Shown: positions 1 through 9,335 of the stretch, one piece after another
Numbering within the stretch: the stretch's first letter is position 1
Layout: the number at the start of each line of letters is the position of its first letter
Assembly: GCA_002721305.1 (NCBI GenBank)
Contig: PBKA01000003.1
Location: forward strand, 62,001 to 126,000
Length of the DNA stretch: 64,000 nt
Origin: Acidimicrobiaceae bacterium
Lineage (GTDB): Bacteria; Actinomycetota; Acidimicrobiia; Acidimicrobiales; Poriferisodalaceae
Direction: 5' to 3'
Notes under the pieces: model-generated
Seen by the model: the letters and a program-made list of their open reading frames with translations, nothing else
Database searches by the model: none
What the model was told of the DNA's origin: nothing
Program-made: the position numbers and the translations under genes

Positions 1-1096
1 GACCCGCTCCCACATTGCCTTGCGCCCCAAACGGGAACGCTATCCCGCCTCCCGGGAGGCCGATCTGACCTAGGGCACATGCCAGAGCGGTGGCTGCCCA
101 GTAAGACTGCTCGCCGTGATCAGCTCGCTGAATAGACAAGCCCACATTGATCAAGGTGCGGCGAGTCGACATTTCTTCGGCCAAGTGTTCGATGGTTTTG
201 GCGTCGATGCCTGTGATAGTTGATGCCCACGTCGCAGATTTTGGTTGCCCGTCAGAATCTCCCATGACGTACGCTGAGAAACGGTTCCAGCCGTGGACGT
301 AGCGGTTGATGAACTCGTTATCGACTCGGTCCTCCACCAATAGTGTGTGGATACAGGCCAGCATCAAAGCTACGTCGGTGCCAGGTCGGATCGGTTGCCA
401 GCGTGAGTTCATCTGGAGGTCGATGTCGTCTCGGATGGGTCCGATGTTCAGAAATTCAGTTCCGTTTTTGCGGGCTTTCTGCATCCAATCTTGTGTGTGG
501 TGTGTGCCTTGACCGCCGTAGGTAACTTCTGTGTTGGAACGACGAAGTCCACCGAAGGTGACGAACAGGTCGGTGTGTTGGCTAATCACTGACCAACTGG
601 TACCTCTGCCGATTGCCGCGTGGTATCTCATTCCGAGGAAATAAGGAACGATTGCCTCAGCTGCTGATGAGGAATATGTCCCCCATACATCGGTATAGCC
701 GCCATACAGACGCAGAAGCCGGAACAGTAAAGCGCTTGGTGCGTGGACTCGGCCTGAGGATCCCCAGCCGTAGGAACCGGCGAATAGCGCTTCTGGGCCA
801 TGTCTACTCCGGATACGTTTCAATTCGTCTGAGGCAAGGTCAATAGCGCGATCCCATTCAACTTCTACGAACGGTTCTTTCCCTCTTTGTTCCGGATGTG
901 CTCCTGGGCCGTCCTTGAGCCATGATTGCCTCACCGCTGGGCGAAGAACTCGTAGTTCGGATCTATGAAGGTAGGCCTGACCGATGTCTGAGGGGTGAGG
1001 GTCTAGTTCGTGGCCATGCACGGCGACGATTTCGTCTCCATCGCTTTCTATTCGATACGACCCGAAGTGGGTTCCAAGTGTGGTGAGTTTGTTCAT
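1..1096 (-). CDS. Molybdopterin oxidoreductase, DMSO/TMAO/biotin sulfoxide reductase type (partial)
   Basis: The first 365 residues of a protein whose C-terminus lies outside the window. It is probably a bis-MGD molybdoenzyme of the DMSO reductase family, reducing S-oxides or N-oxides. The stretch YSSSAA at residues 141-146 matches the YSTGAA region of DMSO reductase, where a Ser binds molybdenum, so Ser142 is the likely Mo ligand. No N-terminal Cys cluster for an Fe-S centre is seen, which fits the TorA/BisC/DMSOR subgroup. There is no twin-arginine signal at the N-terminus, so it is probably cytoplasmic like BisC. ATG at 1096 lies 2 bp after the upstream gene, making this the last visible gene of a four-gene operon. 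The exact substrate cannot be told. Confidence 0.85.
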   Translation of the reverse strand, partial: MNKLTTLGTHFGSYRIESDGDEIVAVHGHELDPHPSDIGQAYLHRSELRVLRPAVRQSWLKDGPGAHPEQRGKEPFVEVEWDRAIDLASDELKRIRSRHGPEALFAGSYGWGSSGRVHAPSALLFRLLRLYGGYTDVWGTYSSSAAEAIVPYFLGMRYHAAIGRGTSWSVISQHTDLFVTFGGLRRSNTEVTYGGQGTHHTQDWMQKARKNGTEFLNIGPIRDDIDLQMNSRWQPIRPGTDVALMLACIHTLLVEDRVDNEFINRYVHGWNRFSAYVMGDSDGQPKSATWASTITGIDAKTIEHLAEEMSTRRTLINVGLSIQRADHGEQSYWAATALACALGQIGLPGGGIAFPFGAQGNVGAG

Positions 1097-1098
1097 AA

Positions 1099-2133
1099 CT
1101 ATTGAAGAACAGGGTTGGTGTCGAGATTGCGGTGTGGTTCCAAACTCCATGACTCGGCGATGAGTTCAAGACTTGTGATTCTCTCGTCGATGGCGTAGCT
1201 GGAGCAATGCAGAAACAATTCGTTGGCCTCGGTTTGTGCCGCTAAATCTTGTAAGCCTGTCACGACTTCATCAGATGTCCCGCTGATCGCGTTGCTGGGC
1301 ATAGCCTCCGCCCGGTCCCATTCGGGGTGAGATAGTGCTTCGTCGGGAGGCACCAGTGGCCAAAAGCGTCCGGTTCGCATGCCGTATTTTCTGAGTTTGC
1401 TCGGCGCGGCGAGCATTTGTGCTTCGTCGGTTGTGGTTGCCGCCATAACTGATGCCGAAACGATGGTGTACGGCTCGCTGAGCACGGGCGACGGACGAAA
1501 AGCTTCGCGATACAACTCCACTGCTTCGAGAGTTCCGCCCGTGTCGAAATGGTTAGCGAACGTGAATGGAAGGCCTAGAACACCTGCGAGTTGCGCACTA
1601 AATCCACTTGACCCAAGAAGAACTACTGCCGGGGAGGTTGTCGCGACCGGGGTGGCTGAAAACTTGTTCCACAATCCATGATCGGTTCTGACGTCACCGA
1701 GAAGTCCCATGACGTCGATTAGGTCGCGTGGGAAATCTTCAACGGTTAAAGCCGATGCGGATCCTCGTATCACAGCCATTGTCTGTCGGTCGCTTCCTGG
1801 TGCTCGACCAATCCCTAGATCGATGCGACCCGGGTGGAGGGCTTCTAACAGCGCGAATTGTTCCGCAATCACCAGTGGCGCATGGTTCGGAAGCATGACT
1901 CCACCCGAACCCACCTTTATCCGCTTGGTAGAGGCAGCAACATGGGCTATGAGGACGGCCGGTGAGGTGCTCGCGACCGTGTTCATGTTGTGGTGTTCGG
2001 CGACCCAAAACCTTGCATAGCCGAGTTCTTCCGCCTTGAGGGCGAGATGTGTCGCTTCGCTGAGCGCTTGTGCGCTTGTCCCGTTGTTTGAAACGGTGGC
2101 GAGATCCAAGACGGACAGTGGTACAGGTTCCAC
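1099..2133 (-). CDS. LLM-class flavin-dependent monooxygenase (luciferase-like)
   Basis: 344 residues, full length for the bacterial luciferase-like TIM-barrel family that uses reduced FMN and O2. Visible hallmarks are the WVAEHH stretch at residues 43-48, the VGSGGVMLPNHAP region and GRIDLGIGRAPGSD near residue 105, as in YhbW-like members. The gene sits 11 bp after the CinA-like gene and 2 bp before the molybdoenzyme, so it is co-transcribed. Substrate is unknown; the partner flavin reductase is not obvious in the window. Confidence 0.88.
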   Translation of the reverse strand: MEPVPLSVLDLATVSNNGTSAQALSEATHLALKAEELGYARFWVAEHHNMNTVASTSPAVLIAHVAASTKRIKVGSGGVMLPNHAPLVIAEQFALLEALHPGRIDLGIGRAPGSDRQTMAVIRGSASALTVEDFPRDLIDVMGLLGDVRTDHGLWNKFSATPVATTSPAVVLLGSSGFSAQLAGVLGLPFTFANHFDTGGTLEAVELYREAFRPSPVLSEPYTIVSASVMAATTTDEAQMLAAPSKLRKYGMRTGRFWPLVPPDEALSHPEWDRAEAMPSNAISGTSDEVVTGLQDLAAQTEANELFLHCSSYAIDERITSLELIAESWSLEPHRNLDTNPVLQ

Positions 2134-2144
2134 GGTTAAAAAAT

Positions 2145-2639
2145 CTACGCCCTAATTGCCTGAAACGTCAGTTCTAAGGCAGCGATTGCGAACTCATACA
2201 TATTTGATTCGCGATCATTATTTCCGGTGCGTAGCTCGAGAGTGACCTCTGTTTCGCCGCTACACGCTACCCAGCCAACGCCTGGGGGGTCTCCGTAGGG
2301 GTTACCCGATGGCCCAGTTGCACCAGTTTCCCCTATCCCCCAATCTGCCCGGTATAGCTGTTTGGCTCGCTTCGCCTGGATCAATGCGAAGGATTCGGTT
2401 GCTCCACGTACGTCTTTGGGTATTGGGTCATCACCTGCCAACACGTCACGAGCGGAGGTCGTGTAAACAACCATTCCGCCTTTATAGAAATCGCTGGCAC
2501 CGGGAACGGCGACAAGAGCCGCGTTGATCAATCCTCCGGCGGCAGATTCAGATACCGCTATGGAACTTTCGCGTGTGCGCAATTCTTGAGCGACTTGTTT
2601 CCCAGCTTCGATCAGGTCACCAAAGGTCAAGGTAGTCAT
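2145..2639 (-). CDS. CinA-family protein (nicotinamide-nucleotide amidohydrolase domain)
   Basis: 164 residues corresponding to the stand-alone C-terminal CinA (PncC) domain, which in characterised members deamidates NMN. Family features are ESAAGGLI near residue 30, the GGMVVYTTSARDVL stretch and GETGATGPSGNPYG. The ATG overlaps the stop of the CoA-transferase gene (ATGA, 2636-2639), implying translational coupling. Placement inside a CoA-transferase/oxygenase operon is unusual for a housekeeping pyridine-nucleotide salvage enzyme, so a specialised amidase role is possible. The family call is good and the activity is inferred. Confidence 0.82.
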   Translation of the reverse strand: MTTLTFGDLIEAGKQVAQELRTRESSIAVSESAAGGLINAALVAVPGASDFYKGGMVVYTTSARDVLAGDDPIPKDVRGATESFALIQAKRAKQLYRADWGIGETGATGPSGNPYGDPPGVGWVACSGETEVTLELRTGNNDRESNMYEFAIAALELTFQAIRA

Positions 2640-5113
2640 CCGAGTGCCCCACTGATTGCGATATCGGCAATCTCATTCGCGTCCAACCCCAGTAGCTCAG
2701 TTAGGACATCAAAGGTGTGCTCGCCGAGCAACGGAGCTGCTGATCGGGGTCCATGGTCGTAGTTCTCAATTGAATATTGATGACCCGCGTACGGGACGCG
2801 TCCCATAGCCCCGTGCTCGTGCCACTTGTAAAAACCAAGGTGTTCATACTGAGGGTCTGCGAGGAGATCGCTGCTTCGCGCTACGAGTCCCGCGGGAATA
2901 CCCTCATCTAGCAGTCTGCGCTCTAGTTCCTTACCTTCTTGATCTTCAGTCCAATCACTAATGTGTTCATCGATCACATCTGCGGCTTCGATCCGACCAC
3001 TGCTTGTTTCATACTCTTTCTCGGAGGCCCACTTCGGGTTGCCCATGAGGTTTCGAAGTGAGACCCAGTTCATGTCATTCGCGACTGTGATGGCTATCCA
3101 ACGATCGGTTCCTTGGATCGGATACACCCCTTGCGGACCGATTTCACCTTCACGGTTACCTACCCGTGTCGCTTTTACTTGATTGATTTGGAAATCGAGT
3201 AGCTCCGGCGTCATGAGTTGAAGCCCGCACTCCAATTGCGCTGCTTCCAAAATGCGCGCCGAACCAGTTCGCCGTCGATGCTCTATCGCTGCCAATAGGG
3301 CTGACGTAATAAATCTGGGAGCGATTGTGTCTGTGTACGCAAGATACGGTCCATCTGGTGGAAGATCCGGCCAACCAACCACTTCGTAGTAGCCAGCTAT
3401 CGCCGCAGCGTGGTACCCGTAACCCGCTAGCGGCGACAACGGGCCGCCACTAGCCAGTAGTGACGTATGGACAATGATTGCTGAAGGGTTAAGTGAACGA
3501 ATGACATCATCGCTAAATCCACCTCGGGCGAAGGCCCCGGGACTCCATGCCTCAATTACTACATCGGCCCAAGCGATCATTTTTTTTGCAATTTCAATTC
3601 CGGTGTCATTCTTTAGATCGATATCAATGCTCATTTTGGATGTATTGAAAGTTGCGAAGAACTGCGACAGGTTCTCCCCAAAGATCTGATCCTTGAATGG
3701 GCCGTTGACCCTCAAGGGATCGAGCCGTCCGCCGGATTCGATCCGAACCACTGTCGCTCCGTGGTCAGCTAGTGCTTTTGCTGTGATAGGGCCTACCCCC
3801 ACCCAAGAAAAGTCGGCAACCTTTAGTCCTTCCAAGGGAAGCTTCGAATGCTCAATCTTCTGAGTTGTTCTTGTGAGCCGTCCACCCGCTAGGTCATTTC
3901 GTATGTCTTTCCCATGTTCATCGAGGAGCGGTGGTTTTCTGGGTGCAGCCAAGCGCTGCCCGTCCAAAGATAGAAATCCTCCCGGCATCCGCTCGTCTGC
4001 TAACCCTCGTTGGTTGTTACGCCAAAATTTCCTTAGCTCAAGATGGTCGAAGGCCAAGAGGTCTTCTACATCGTTGATGGGAGCCAAAGTCGCTCCAAGT
4101 TCTAGTCCTCGTCGCATCAGAGTCTCGCGGGGATATCGAACACACAACGCACTAACCGCTCGGTATATATCAGCGAATTCATATTTCGTGTCTTCGCCAC
4201 TTATCGCTCGGTGGTCGAAGGTGCCCCAGTCTTCCTCAAGCCAAGAAGGATCCACTATCCCTTCGTCGATGAGCCACGGACCCAAGGCTTGGGCGAGATC
4301 CCCTCGGCTGACAGCTATAAGCCAACCATCGGAGGCCTGAACCCGAATTTGTAGCGGCGGATCAGTGAGGATCTCTGTTCCGGTGCGATGGATGTCGCTT
4401 CCTTGAATAGCGTGGGCCTCCATGGCGTTTAGCAGGGTCCAGGTGACACACGATTGTGCCGACACTACGACATGCTGCTTTTCTCCAGTTGTCCGCATTC
4501 GAGCGTGGGCAACCAATCCTGCTACCGCCGATTCGGCTCCAGCATGTCGCCAAACTTGAGGTATGGACGCCTTGACTGGTGGTCGTTCCGGAATACCCTG
4601 CAGGTTTGGTGACCCTCCGAGCGAAGCGATTGACATCTCGCTGTGTGGATCGTCGGCACGTGGCCCATCTTCGCCGAACGGCGTAACGATCACGTGTACG
4701 AGTTGGTCGTTGCACTTTTGGATCTGAGTTCTGTCAATACCGGATTGTGAGGTGCCGGTCGGTGGCCCTGACTCGTAAAGGAAGTCTGCACCCCGGACCA
4801 ATCCGAAAAGTATTTCCCGGTCGTCTTTTGCGTCGAGGTCAAGAACAATGGACCGTTTATTCGATGCGTACGCGATGAAATGCAGACTGCGGAGATCCGA
4901 AGCGGACTCTCGCCTCAGGGGATTTGAACGGCGAGTGGCGCAACCTCCGGGGGGTTCCACCTTAATGACGTCAGCGCCCAGCTCTCCAAGTATCCAGGGT
5001 CCTACATCTCCGCGGTGGTCGGTGAGATCGATCACTCGTAAGCCTTCTAGCGGACGCGAGGGGTTCCCTGTGCCTTGAACGCTTGGGCAATCATCAGCCG
5101 ATTTCACCGCCAC
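2636..5113 (-). CDS. Tandem-domain CaiB/BaiF CoA-transferase
   Basis: 825 residues, about twice the usual 400 of family III CoA-transferases. Two full CaiB/BaiF domains are visible. The first starts near residue 22 with GLRVIDLTDHRGD and ELGADVIKVEPPGG; the second starts near residue 425 with GLKVADFSWVGVGP and ADHGATVVRIESGG. Single-domain members form interlocked dimers, so a fusion may be a pseudo-homodimer. Start is GTG at 5113 after an AGGAG ribosome site. It heads the operon with the CinA-like, flavin monooxygenase and molybdoenzyme genes and is divergent from the gene at 5152. Likely moves CoA between organic acids. Confidence 0.9.
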   Translation of the reverse strand: MAVKSADDCPSVQGTGNPSRPLEGLRVIDLTDHRGDVGPWILGELGADVIKVEPPGGCATRRSNPLRRESASDLRSLHFIAYASNKRSIVLDLDAKDDREILFGLVRGADFLYESGPPTGTSQSGIDRTQIQKCNDQLVHVIVTPFGEDGPRADDPHSEMSIASLGGSPNLQGIPERPPVKASIPQVWRHAGAESAVAGLVAHARMRTTGEKQHVVVSAQSCVTWTLLNAMEAHAIQGSDIHRTGTEILTDPPLQIRVQASDGWLIAVSRGDLAQALGPWLIDEGIVDPSWLEEDWGTFDHRAISGEDTKYEFADIYRAVSALCVRYPRETLMRRGLELGATLAPINDVEDLLAFDHLELRKFWRNNQRGLADERMPGGFLSLDGQRLAAPRKPPLLDEHGKDIRNDLAGGRLTRTTQKIEHSKLPLEGLKVADFSWVGVGPITAKALADHGATVVRIESGGRLDPLRVNGPFKDQIFGENLSQFFATFNTSKMSIDIDLKNDTGIEIAKKMIAWADVVIEAWSPGAFARGGFSDDVIRSLNPSAIIVHTSLLASGGPLSPLAGYGYHAAAIAGYYEVVGWPDLPPDGPYLAYTDTIAPRFITSALLAAIEHRRRTGSARILEAAQLECGLQLMTPELLDFQINQVKATRVGNREGEIGPQGVYPIQGTDRWIAITVANDMNWVSLRNLMGNPKWASEKEYETSSGRIEAADVIDEHISDWTEDQEGKELERRLLDEGIPAGLVARSSDLLADPQYEHLGFYKWHEHGAMGRVPYAGHQYSIENYDHGPRSAAPLLGEHTFDVLTELLGLDANEIADIAISGALG

Positions 5114-5139
5114 CCTTCTCCTCTCTCGGTTTCAGACGA

Positions 5140-5145
5140 TAGTTT
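5140..5145 (+). promoter_or_regulatory. Leaderless -10 box TAGTTT
   Basis: TAGTTT ends 6 nt before the ATG at 5152. This places the transcription start at or next to the start codon. Confidence 0.55.
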
Positions 5146-5151
5146 GCGTTT

Positions 5152-6300
5152 ATGGCAGCGACCTCTTTACAGCTTCGAGAGCTGGTGTCAGGCGTTGAAA
5201 ACCTGATTTTTGACCGTGCGAAGGAGTCGGATCACCTGAGACGTCCCGACGCAGAGGTCGTTGCCGCGTTAGGAGATTTGGGCCTTATGAAGCTCCTCGT
5301 CCCAAAGGAGTATGGCGGACACGAAGTGCATCCGTCAGATTTGATTGACTTCACGAAGTCTCTCGCTGAGATCCACGGATCGACCGCCTGGGTAGCGATG
5401 ACGTGCAATGAAGAAGCGGAGTTGGTCTCAGCGTATTTGCCACCTGAGACTTGCCGCTACTTGTGGATTGAGGATCCTTCACTGGTTATCGCCGGTTCAG
5501 GCGTGGCGAGAGGAACAGCATCGCGAACGCAAGGCGGCTGGCTTATCACTGGCCGCTGGAATTTTGTCAGTGGCTGCACGACCGCGCACAAGTGGGTGTT
5601 GAACAGCGTGGTCGCGGGGAGTTCACCCATCGAGTTGTGCTTTGCCTTCATCGACGCCAACCCTGATTTCATCGAAGACACCTGGCATACGGTGGGGTTG
5701 CGCGGAACTGGTTCTCATGACGTGATCTTGAATGATTTCTTCGTGGAGGACGCGTTTTGTGGAGTTGTGGCCAACAATTCGTTACCGCTCCCAGATCTAC
5801 CGTTTTACAGATTGCCTTCGGCTCTGAGATTCCCGTTCCCCAAGACAGGAGTAGCGGCTGGGCTAGCAAGTCGAGCTATAACAGACTTCAAATTTCTAGC
5901 AGAGGAGAAAACACCTCTGAACTCCAAACGATCCCTCAAAGAACGACCTGACGCGGCTGTAGCGCTCGCGAAAGCCGAAGCACTTGTGGGCACTGGACAA
6001 GCCTGGGTTCACGAACAGCTCGATGCAGTGTGGGAGGTCGCCGAAAACGATGAACCTGTAACCTCCGATCTCCATGCTCGGGTGCGTTTGGCTTGTTCTT
6101 GGTCCGTGCAGAACGCAATTAGAGCGATTCAACATCTCGTTGATGCTGCCGGTAGCACGGCTAATTTCCAGAATTCTGGGCTCATGAGTCTTTTGGATGA
6201 CGCCCGCGCCGTCGCTGGCCACTTCATGGTGGGTTCGTATCAGATCGACACTGCTGGGCGGGTACTTCTGGGCTTGGATGCGGGTGATCCCGCGTTTTAG
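5152..6300 (+). CDS. Acyl-CoA dehydrogenase-fold flavin monooxygenase/oxidoreductase
   Basis: 382 residues with the acyl-CoA dehydrogenase fold. The WHTVGLRGTGSHDV segment (about residues 181-194) is characteristic of the branch containing FADH2-dependent hydroxylases such as HsaA, and the GGTSE-type C-terminal motif of true acyl-CoA dehydrogenases is absent. A two-component monooxygenase is therefore as likely as a dehydrogenase. ATG at 5152 is preceded by a -10-like box with no ribosome site. Divergent from the CoA-transferase operon across 38 bp. Confidence 0.8.
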   Translation: MAATSLQLRELVSGVENLIFDRAKESDHLRRPDAEVVAALGDLGLMKLLVPKEYGGHEVHPSDLIDFTKSLAEIHGSTAWVAMTCNEEAELVSAYLPPETCRYLWIEDPSLVIAGSGVARGTASRTQGGWLITGRWNFVSGCTTAHKWVLNSVVAGSSPIELCFAFIDANPDFIEDTWHTVGLRGTGSHDVILNDFFVEDAFCGVVANNSLPLPDLPFYRLPSALRFPFPKTGVAAGLASRAITDFKFLAEEKTPLNSKRSLKERPDAAVALAKAEALVGTGQAWVHEQLDAVWEVAENDEPVTSDLHARVRLACSWSVQNAIRAIQHLVDAAGSTANFQNSGLMSLLDDARAVAGHFMVGSYQIDTAGRVLLGLDAGDPAF

Positions 6301-6328
6301 TTCTTGTGTTCCATCCGCTGTGACCGGC

Positions 6329-7111
6329 TTAATCGAGGCGTGCCGCTACGCCCTCTAATTCTGGGGATGACGCAGGGAAATGCTCAAGGACGAGGGGGTC
6401 GTGTCCGGGGATGATGACGCCGCCGGGACCTGCGAGCTGTCTAAGGGTGTCCCAACCTTGGATCATCTTCGACAAGTCATCAATGATGGGGAAGGGTCGA
6501 CCTTCGTCCATGTTCGCCCAGTAATGGCTGGCATCGGATGCCAGAACAACAATTCCGTGTCCCGTATCAATTCGAACAACCTGCAGCCCCCGGGTGTGCC
6601 CTCCTATGAGGTGCAAGGTCAACCCCGGAGCAAGTTGGGTATCACCGTCATGAAACGTCACGCTTTGCGCGAAGACTCGACCAACGAGATCTTGTACGTG
6701 TCGAACATTGAACGCATGGTTGTATGCCTTGTGGGTCATATCGCGGCCCGTGGCAAATGACATCTCCTGGTCTTGTGCGTGAAATGTTGCATTCGGGAAC
6801 TGGTTGACACCTCCGGCATGGTCATAGTGGAAGTGAGTCATGATCACATCTGTGACTTCTTGTGGGTCCACTCCTAGAAGGGCAACCCCCTCTGACGCGG
6901 TCCTGAGTAGCGTTCGTTGTCTGTTCTGCGCGTCGTCCTCCTCGAATCCGGTATCAACAATCCATTCCTTCCCGTCGTCATTTCTGATTAGCCAAACGAA
7001 ATAATCCATTGGCATCGAAGTGTCGTCGTGCGGGTCCCCTCCAACGAAGTGCTCTGCACGAACTGCTTCTCGTTCGGCGTATTTGATCGCATGGACCTCG
7101 TAGCTGGTCAC
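6329..7111 (-). CDS. Metallo-beta-lactamase-fold hydrolase, N-acyl homoserine lactonase type
   Basis: 260 residues. Carries the zinc motif HFHYDH at residues 93-98, a further His in GGHTRG, a bridging Asp in LASDASHYW and a C-terminal His in IPGHDP, so both metal sites look intact. Length and motif layout match AiiA-like lactonases, but many relatives hydrolyse other lactones or esters, so quorum quenching is not implied. GTG start at 7111, with GAGG just upstream. Divergent from the aminotransferase at 7217. Confidence 0.85.
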   Translation of the reverse strand: MTSYEVHAIKYAEREAVRAEHFVGGDPHDDTSMPMDYFVWLIRNDDGKEWIVDTGFEEDDAQNRQRTLLRTASEGVALLGVDPQEVTDVIMTHFHYDHAGGVNQFPNATFHAQDQEMSFATGRDMTHKAYNHAFNVRHVQDLVGRVFAQSVTFHDGDTQLAPGLTLHLIGGHTRGLQVVRIDTGHGIVVLASDASHYWANMDEGRPFPIIDDLSKMIQGWDTLRQLAGPGGVIIPGHDPLVLEHFPASSPELEGVAARLD

Positions 7112-7205
7112 CGGACCTCGTCCCCTTCAGATGCGCGAATGCTTGCGGACACGCTACTGCCGCGCGTAACTCTTTTCGGCTCTACGATGCCGATACACAA
7201 GTTTC

Positions 7206-7211
7206 AGGAGG
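7206..7211 (+). promoter_or_regulatory. Ribosome binding site AGGAGG deciding a TTG start
   Basis: AGGAGG lies 5 nt upstream of TTG 7217. The in-frame ATG codons at 7139 and 7187 have no comparable site. Confidence 0.7.
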
Positions 7212-7216
7212 CTGCG

Positions 7217-8404
7217 TTGACTTTCGAGATTGCCAAGTTGTACAGAGAGGACCTTCCTCCTGCCGAAGGGCCTTGGAGCGGAATTCCAGAATTTAGTTTC
7301 GTGGGCGGAAACAACGATGAGGCCAACGTCCCCGTCGCAGGTCTTTCAGAAGCGGCTACCCGGGTGCTGCAACGCGAGGGCCGAAAGCTCGCCGTGTACA
7401 ACCTGGGCGGGAGCCCCTTGGGACACGAAGATCTGCGGAAGTTTGTCTGTAACAAACTAGGAATTCGAGCTGCAACAAATGTTGAACCCGATCAAGTTCT
7501 TGTTACTTCAGGCTCTCTTCAGGCTCTTGATTTGGTCAACGATCTGCTGCTCTCACCGGGCGACAACGTGATCGTTGAGGAAGCCACCTACGGCGGAATG
7601 CTCAGTCGTCTTAAGCGTTTAGGGGTGGTCGTTCACGGAGTGCGGCTAGATGGCCACGGGGTGCGCCCTGATCATCTGAGCGAACTGCTTGAGCAATGCA
7701 CCAACAGTGGGGCACCCGCAAAATACCTGTACACCATACCGACGGTGCAAAATCCGACCGGGTCTTGTATGCCTCTGGACCGTCGCCTCGAAATTTTGGA
7801 GGTAATGGGCGATCATGAGACGGCAATCTTTGAGGATGACTGTTATGCCGACTTGCTGTGGGGCTGCCCGCGGCCTCCCACATTGTGGGAGCTCGACGAG
7901 TCTGAAACTAGGGTCATCTACTGTGGGTCATTTTCGAAGTCCATTGCTCCAGCACTGAGAGTTGGGTATCTAGTTGCCGACTCATCTGTTCTTCAACAAA
8001 TCCTTTCACTGAAGATCGACGCCGGCTCTGGCGCTCTTGAGCAAATGGTTGTGGCGGAATATGCGGCATCGCATTTCGATGATCATGCTGAGCAGTTAAC
8101 GTCGGTTCTTCATCGAAAGGCCCAGGTTATGGCTGAGGCCCTGGAGCAGCACTTTGGAGATTCGGTGGAGTTCGAGATGCCACAGGGCGGCATTTTCATG
8201 TGGCTGGTTTTCGCCGATGAGGTTGATACGGCGATGTTCGCCAACAAGGCAGTTGGTAGCGGAATCGAGTTCAACGCTGGTGCTGGTTGGTCGGTTGATC
8301 CTCATTGGGGAGCCAACAAGATGAGGCTGTGCTTCGGGAACCCAACCGAAGAAGTCATTCAAGAGGGCGTGCGGCGCCTGTCAGAAATTATGGATCTCTC
8401 CTAG
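7217..8404 (+). CDS. PLP-dependent aminotransferase, class I/II (2-aminoadipate/aromatic type)
   Basis: 395 residues from TTG at 7217. The fold type I PLP lysine lies in SFSKSIAPALRVGY, and NPTGSC and EDDCYADL are the usual cofactor-binding stretches. It resembles the catalytic half of MocR-type proteins and LysN-like aminotransferases but has no helix-turn-helix domain. A longer frame begins at 7028, but it would overlap the divergent lactonase gene; TTG at 7217 has a perfect AGGAGG 5 nt upstream (7206-7211) and gives the usual family length. Confidence 0.88.
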   Translation: MTFEIAKLYREDLPPAEGPWSGIPEFSFVGGNNDEANVPVAGLSEAATRVLQREGRKLAVYNLGGSPLGHEDLRKFVCNKLGIRAATNVEPDQVLVTSGSLQALDLVNDLLLSPGDNVIVEEATYGGMLSRLKRLGVVVHGVRLDGHGVRPDHLSELLEQCTNSGAPAKYLYTIPTVQNPTGSCMPLDRRLEILEVMGDHETAIFEDDCYADLLWGCPRPPTLWELDESETRVIYCGSFSKSIAPALRVGYLVADSSVLQQILSLKIDAGSGALEQMVVAEYAASHFDDHAEQLTSVLHRKAQVMAEALEQHFGDSVEFEMPQGGIFMWLVFADEVDTAMFANKAVGSGIEFNAGAGWSVDPHWGANKMRLCFGNPTEEVIQEGVRRLSEIMDLS

Positions 8405-8421
8405 CCCACGCTTGTTCTTTC

Positions 8422-9306
8422 TCAGTCCTCGACCTTTAGGGTTCGGTCCCAGTCGAGAGGCACTGTTCCTTTCGGACCGATAACCACGAGCTGGTTTCCT
8501 TCGGGAGCGTTCTTGCGGTCGGCGAGCGCTCTCAGTTCCCATCTGCGACCCACCAGTTGGAACACCATTGGAATTTGAGGTTCCTCGGCGACGCGAACTA
8601 TTCCTTTGGCGCGCTGGACCTGTTCAGGTAACCGTTCGATCAATTCAACCAGTGCATCTCTGGGTATGGGTTGGTTTGACCTGTGGCAGCGAGATTCATA
8701 CTCGCCAACTGCTTCAGATGCTTTGGGTACTTTGCTCACTTCAGATCCGAATAGCAGGTCGAGATCGATCCTGGAGTGGACGCATTCGACCAGTAGGGCA
8801 TCACTGTTGAACCTATCCAGTTCCGTTCGAACTGTTTCTGTTTCCGGTGCCAAGTCTGTTTTGTTGAGGAGAATTACATCTGCTGCGGCTAGTTGACTTC
8901 GAACTGTTTGTCCTACAAGTGGGTCGGCGAGTTGCTGAATGAGGTTGACGCTGTCAGCTACCACTGCCACGGCGTTCAAAGCCATTCCCGGCGCGTGTCC
9001 GTAGGCTGCTACTGCTGCGGGGTCTGCTACTCCGCTCGCCTCGATGACCAATCGCGTTGGTCTAGGGTTTCGCTTGGCTACATCGTCGAGAGCTTTGCTG
9101 TAACCATCAGCGAGTGAGCAACAGATACAGCCATTAGTCAAAGTGATGGTGTTCTCGTCTGCTGAATCGACAAGTTTGTCATCAATATTGATTTCTCCGA
9201 AGTCGTTAATGAGGACAGCGATAACTTCAGTCGCTTGAGAGAGAAGATGATTAACCAACGTGGTTTTCCCTGCGCCGAGATAACCTCCGATGACGGTCAC
9301 TTCCAT
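8422..9306 (-). CDS. CobW/P47K-type G3E GTPase (metal chaperone family)
   Basis: 294 residues from ATG 9306. Walker A GGYLGAGKTT is at residues 7-16, the metal-binding CICC motif at 60-63, and the guanine-specificity motif NKTD near residue 150. These place it in the COG0523 group, GTPases that deliver Zn2+, Co2+ or Fe to client enzymes. A longer frame to 9384 would overlap the amidohydrolase gene and adds a non-family N-terminus. The downstream end converges with the aminotransferase gene. It may serve a metalloenzyme such as the upstream amidohydrolase, but this is inference. Confidence 0.88.
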   Translation of the reverse strand: MEVTVIGGYLGAGKTTLVNHLLSQATEVIAVLINDFGEINIDDKLVDSADENTITLTNGCICCSLADGYSKALDDVAKRNPRPTRLVIEASGVADPAAVAAYGHAPGMALNAVAVVADSVNLIQQLADPLVGQTVRSQLAAADVILLNKTDLAPETETVRTELDRFNSDALLVECVHSRIDLDLLFGSEVSKVPKASEAVGEYESRCHRSNQPIPRDALVELIERLPEQVQRAKGIVRVAEEPQIPMVFQLVGRRWELRALADRKNAPEGNQLVVIGPKGTVPLDWDRTLKVED

Positions 9307-9335
9307 TGGGCTGTCATACAAATCGACCAATTTGG

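Noticed and set aside
6329-7111. Quorum-quenching lactonase role
   Set aside because: The fold and metal motif are shared by many lactone and ester hydrolases, and no quorum-sensing genes are in the window.
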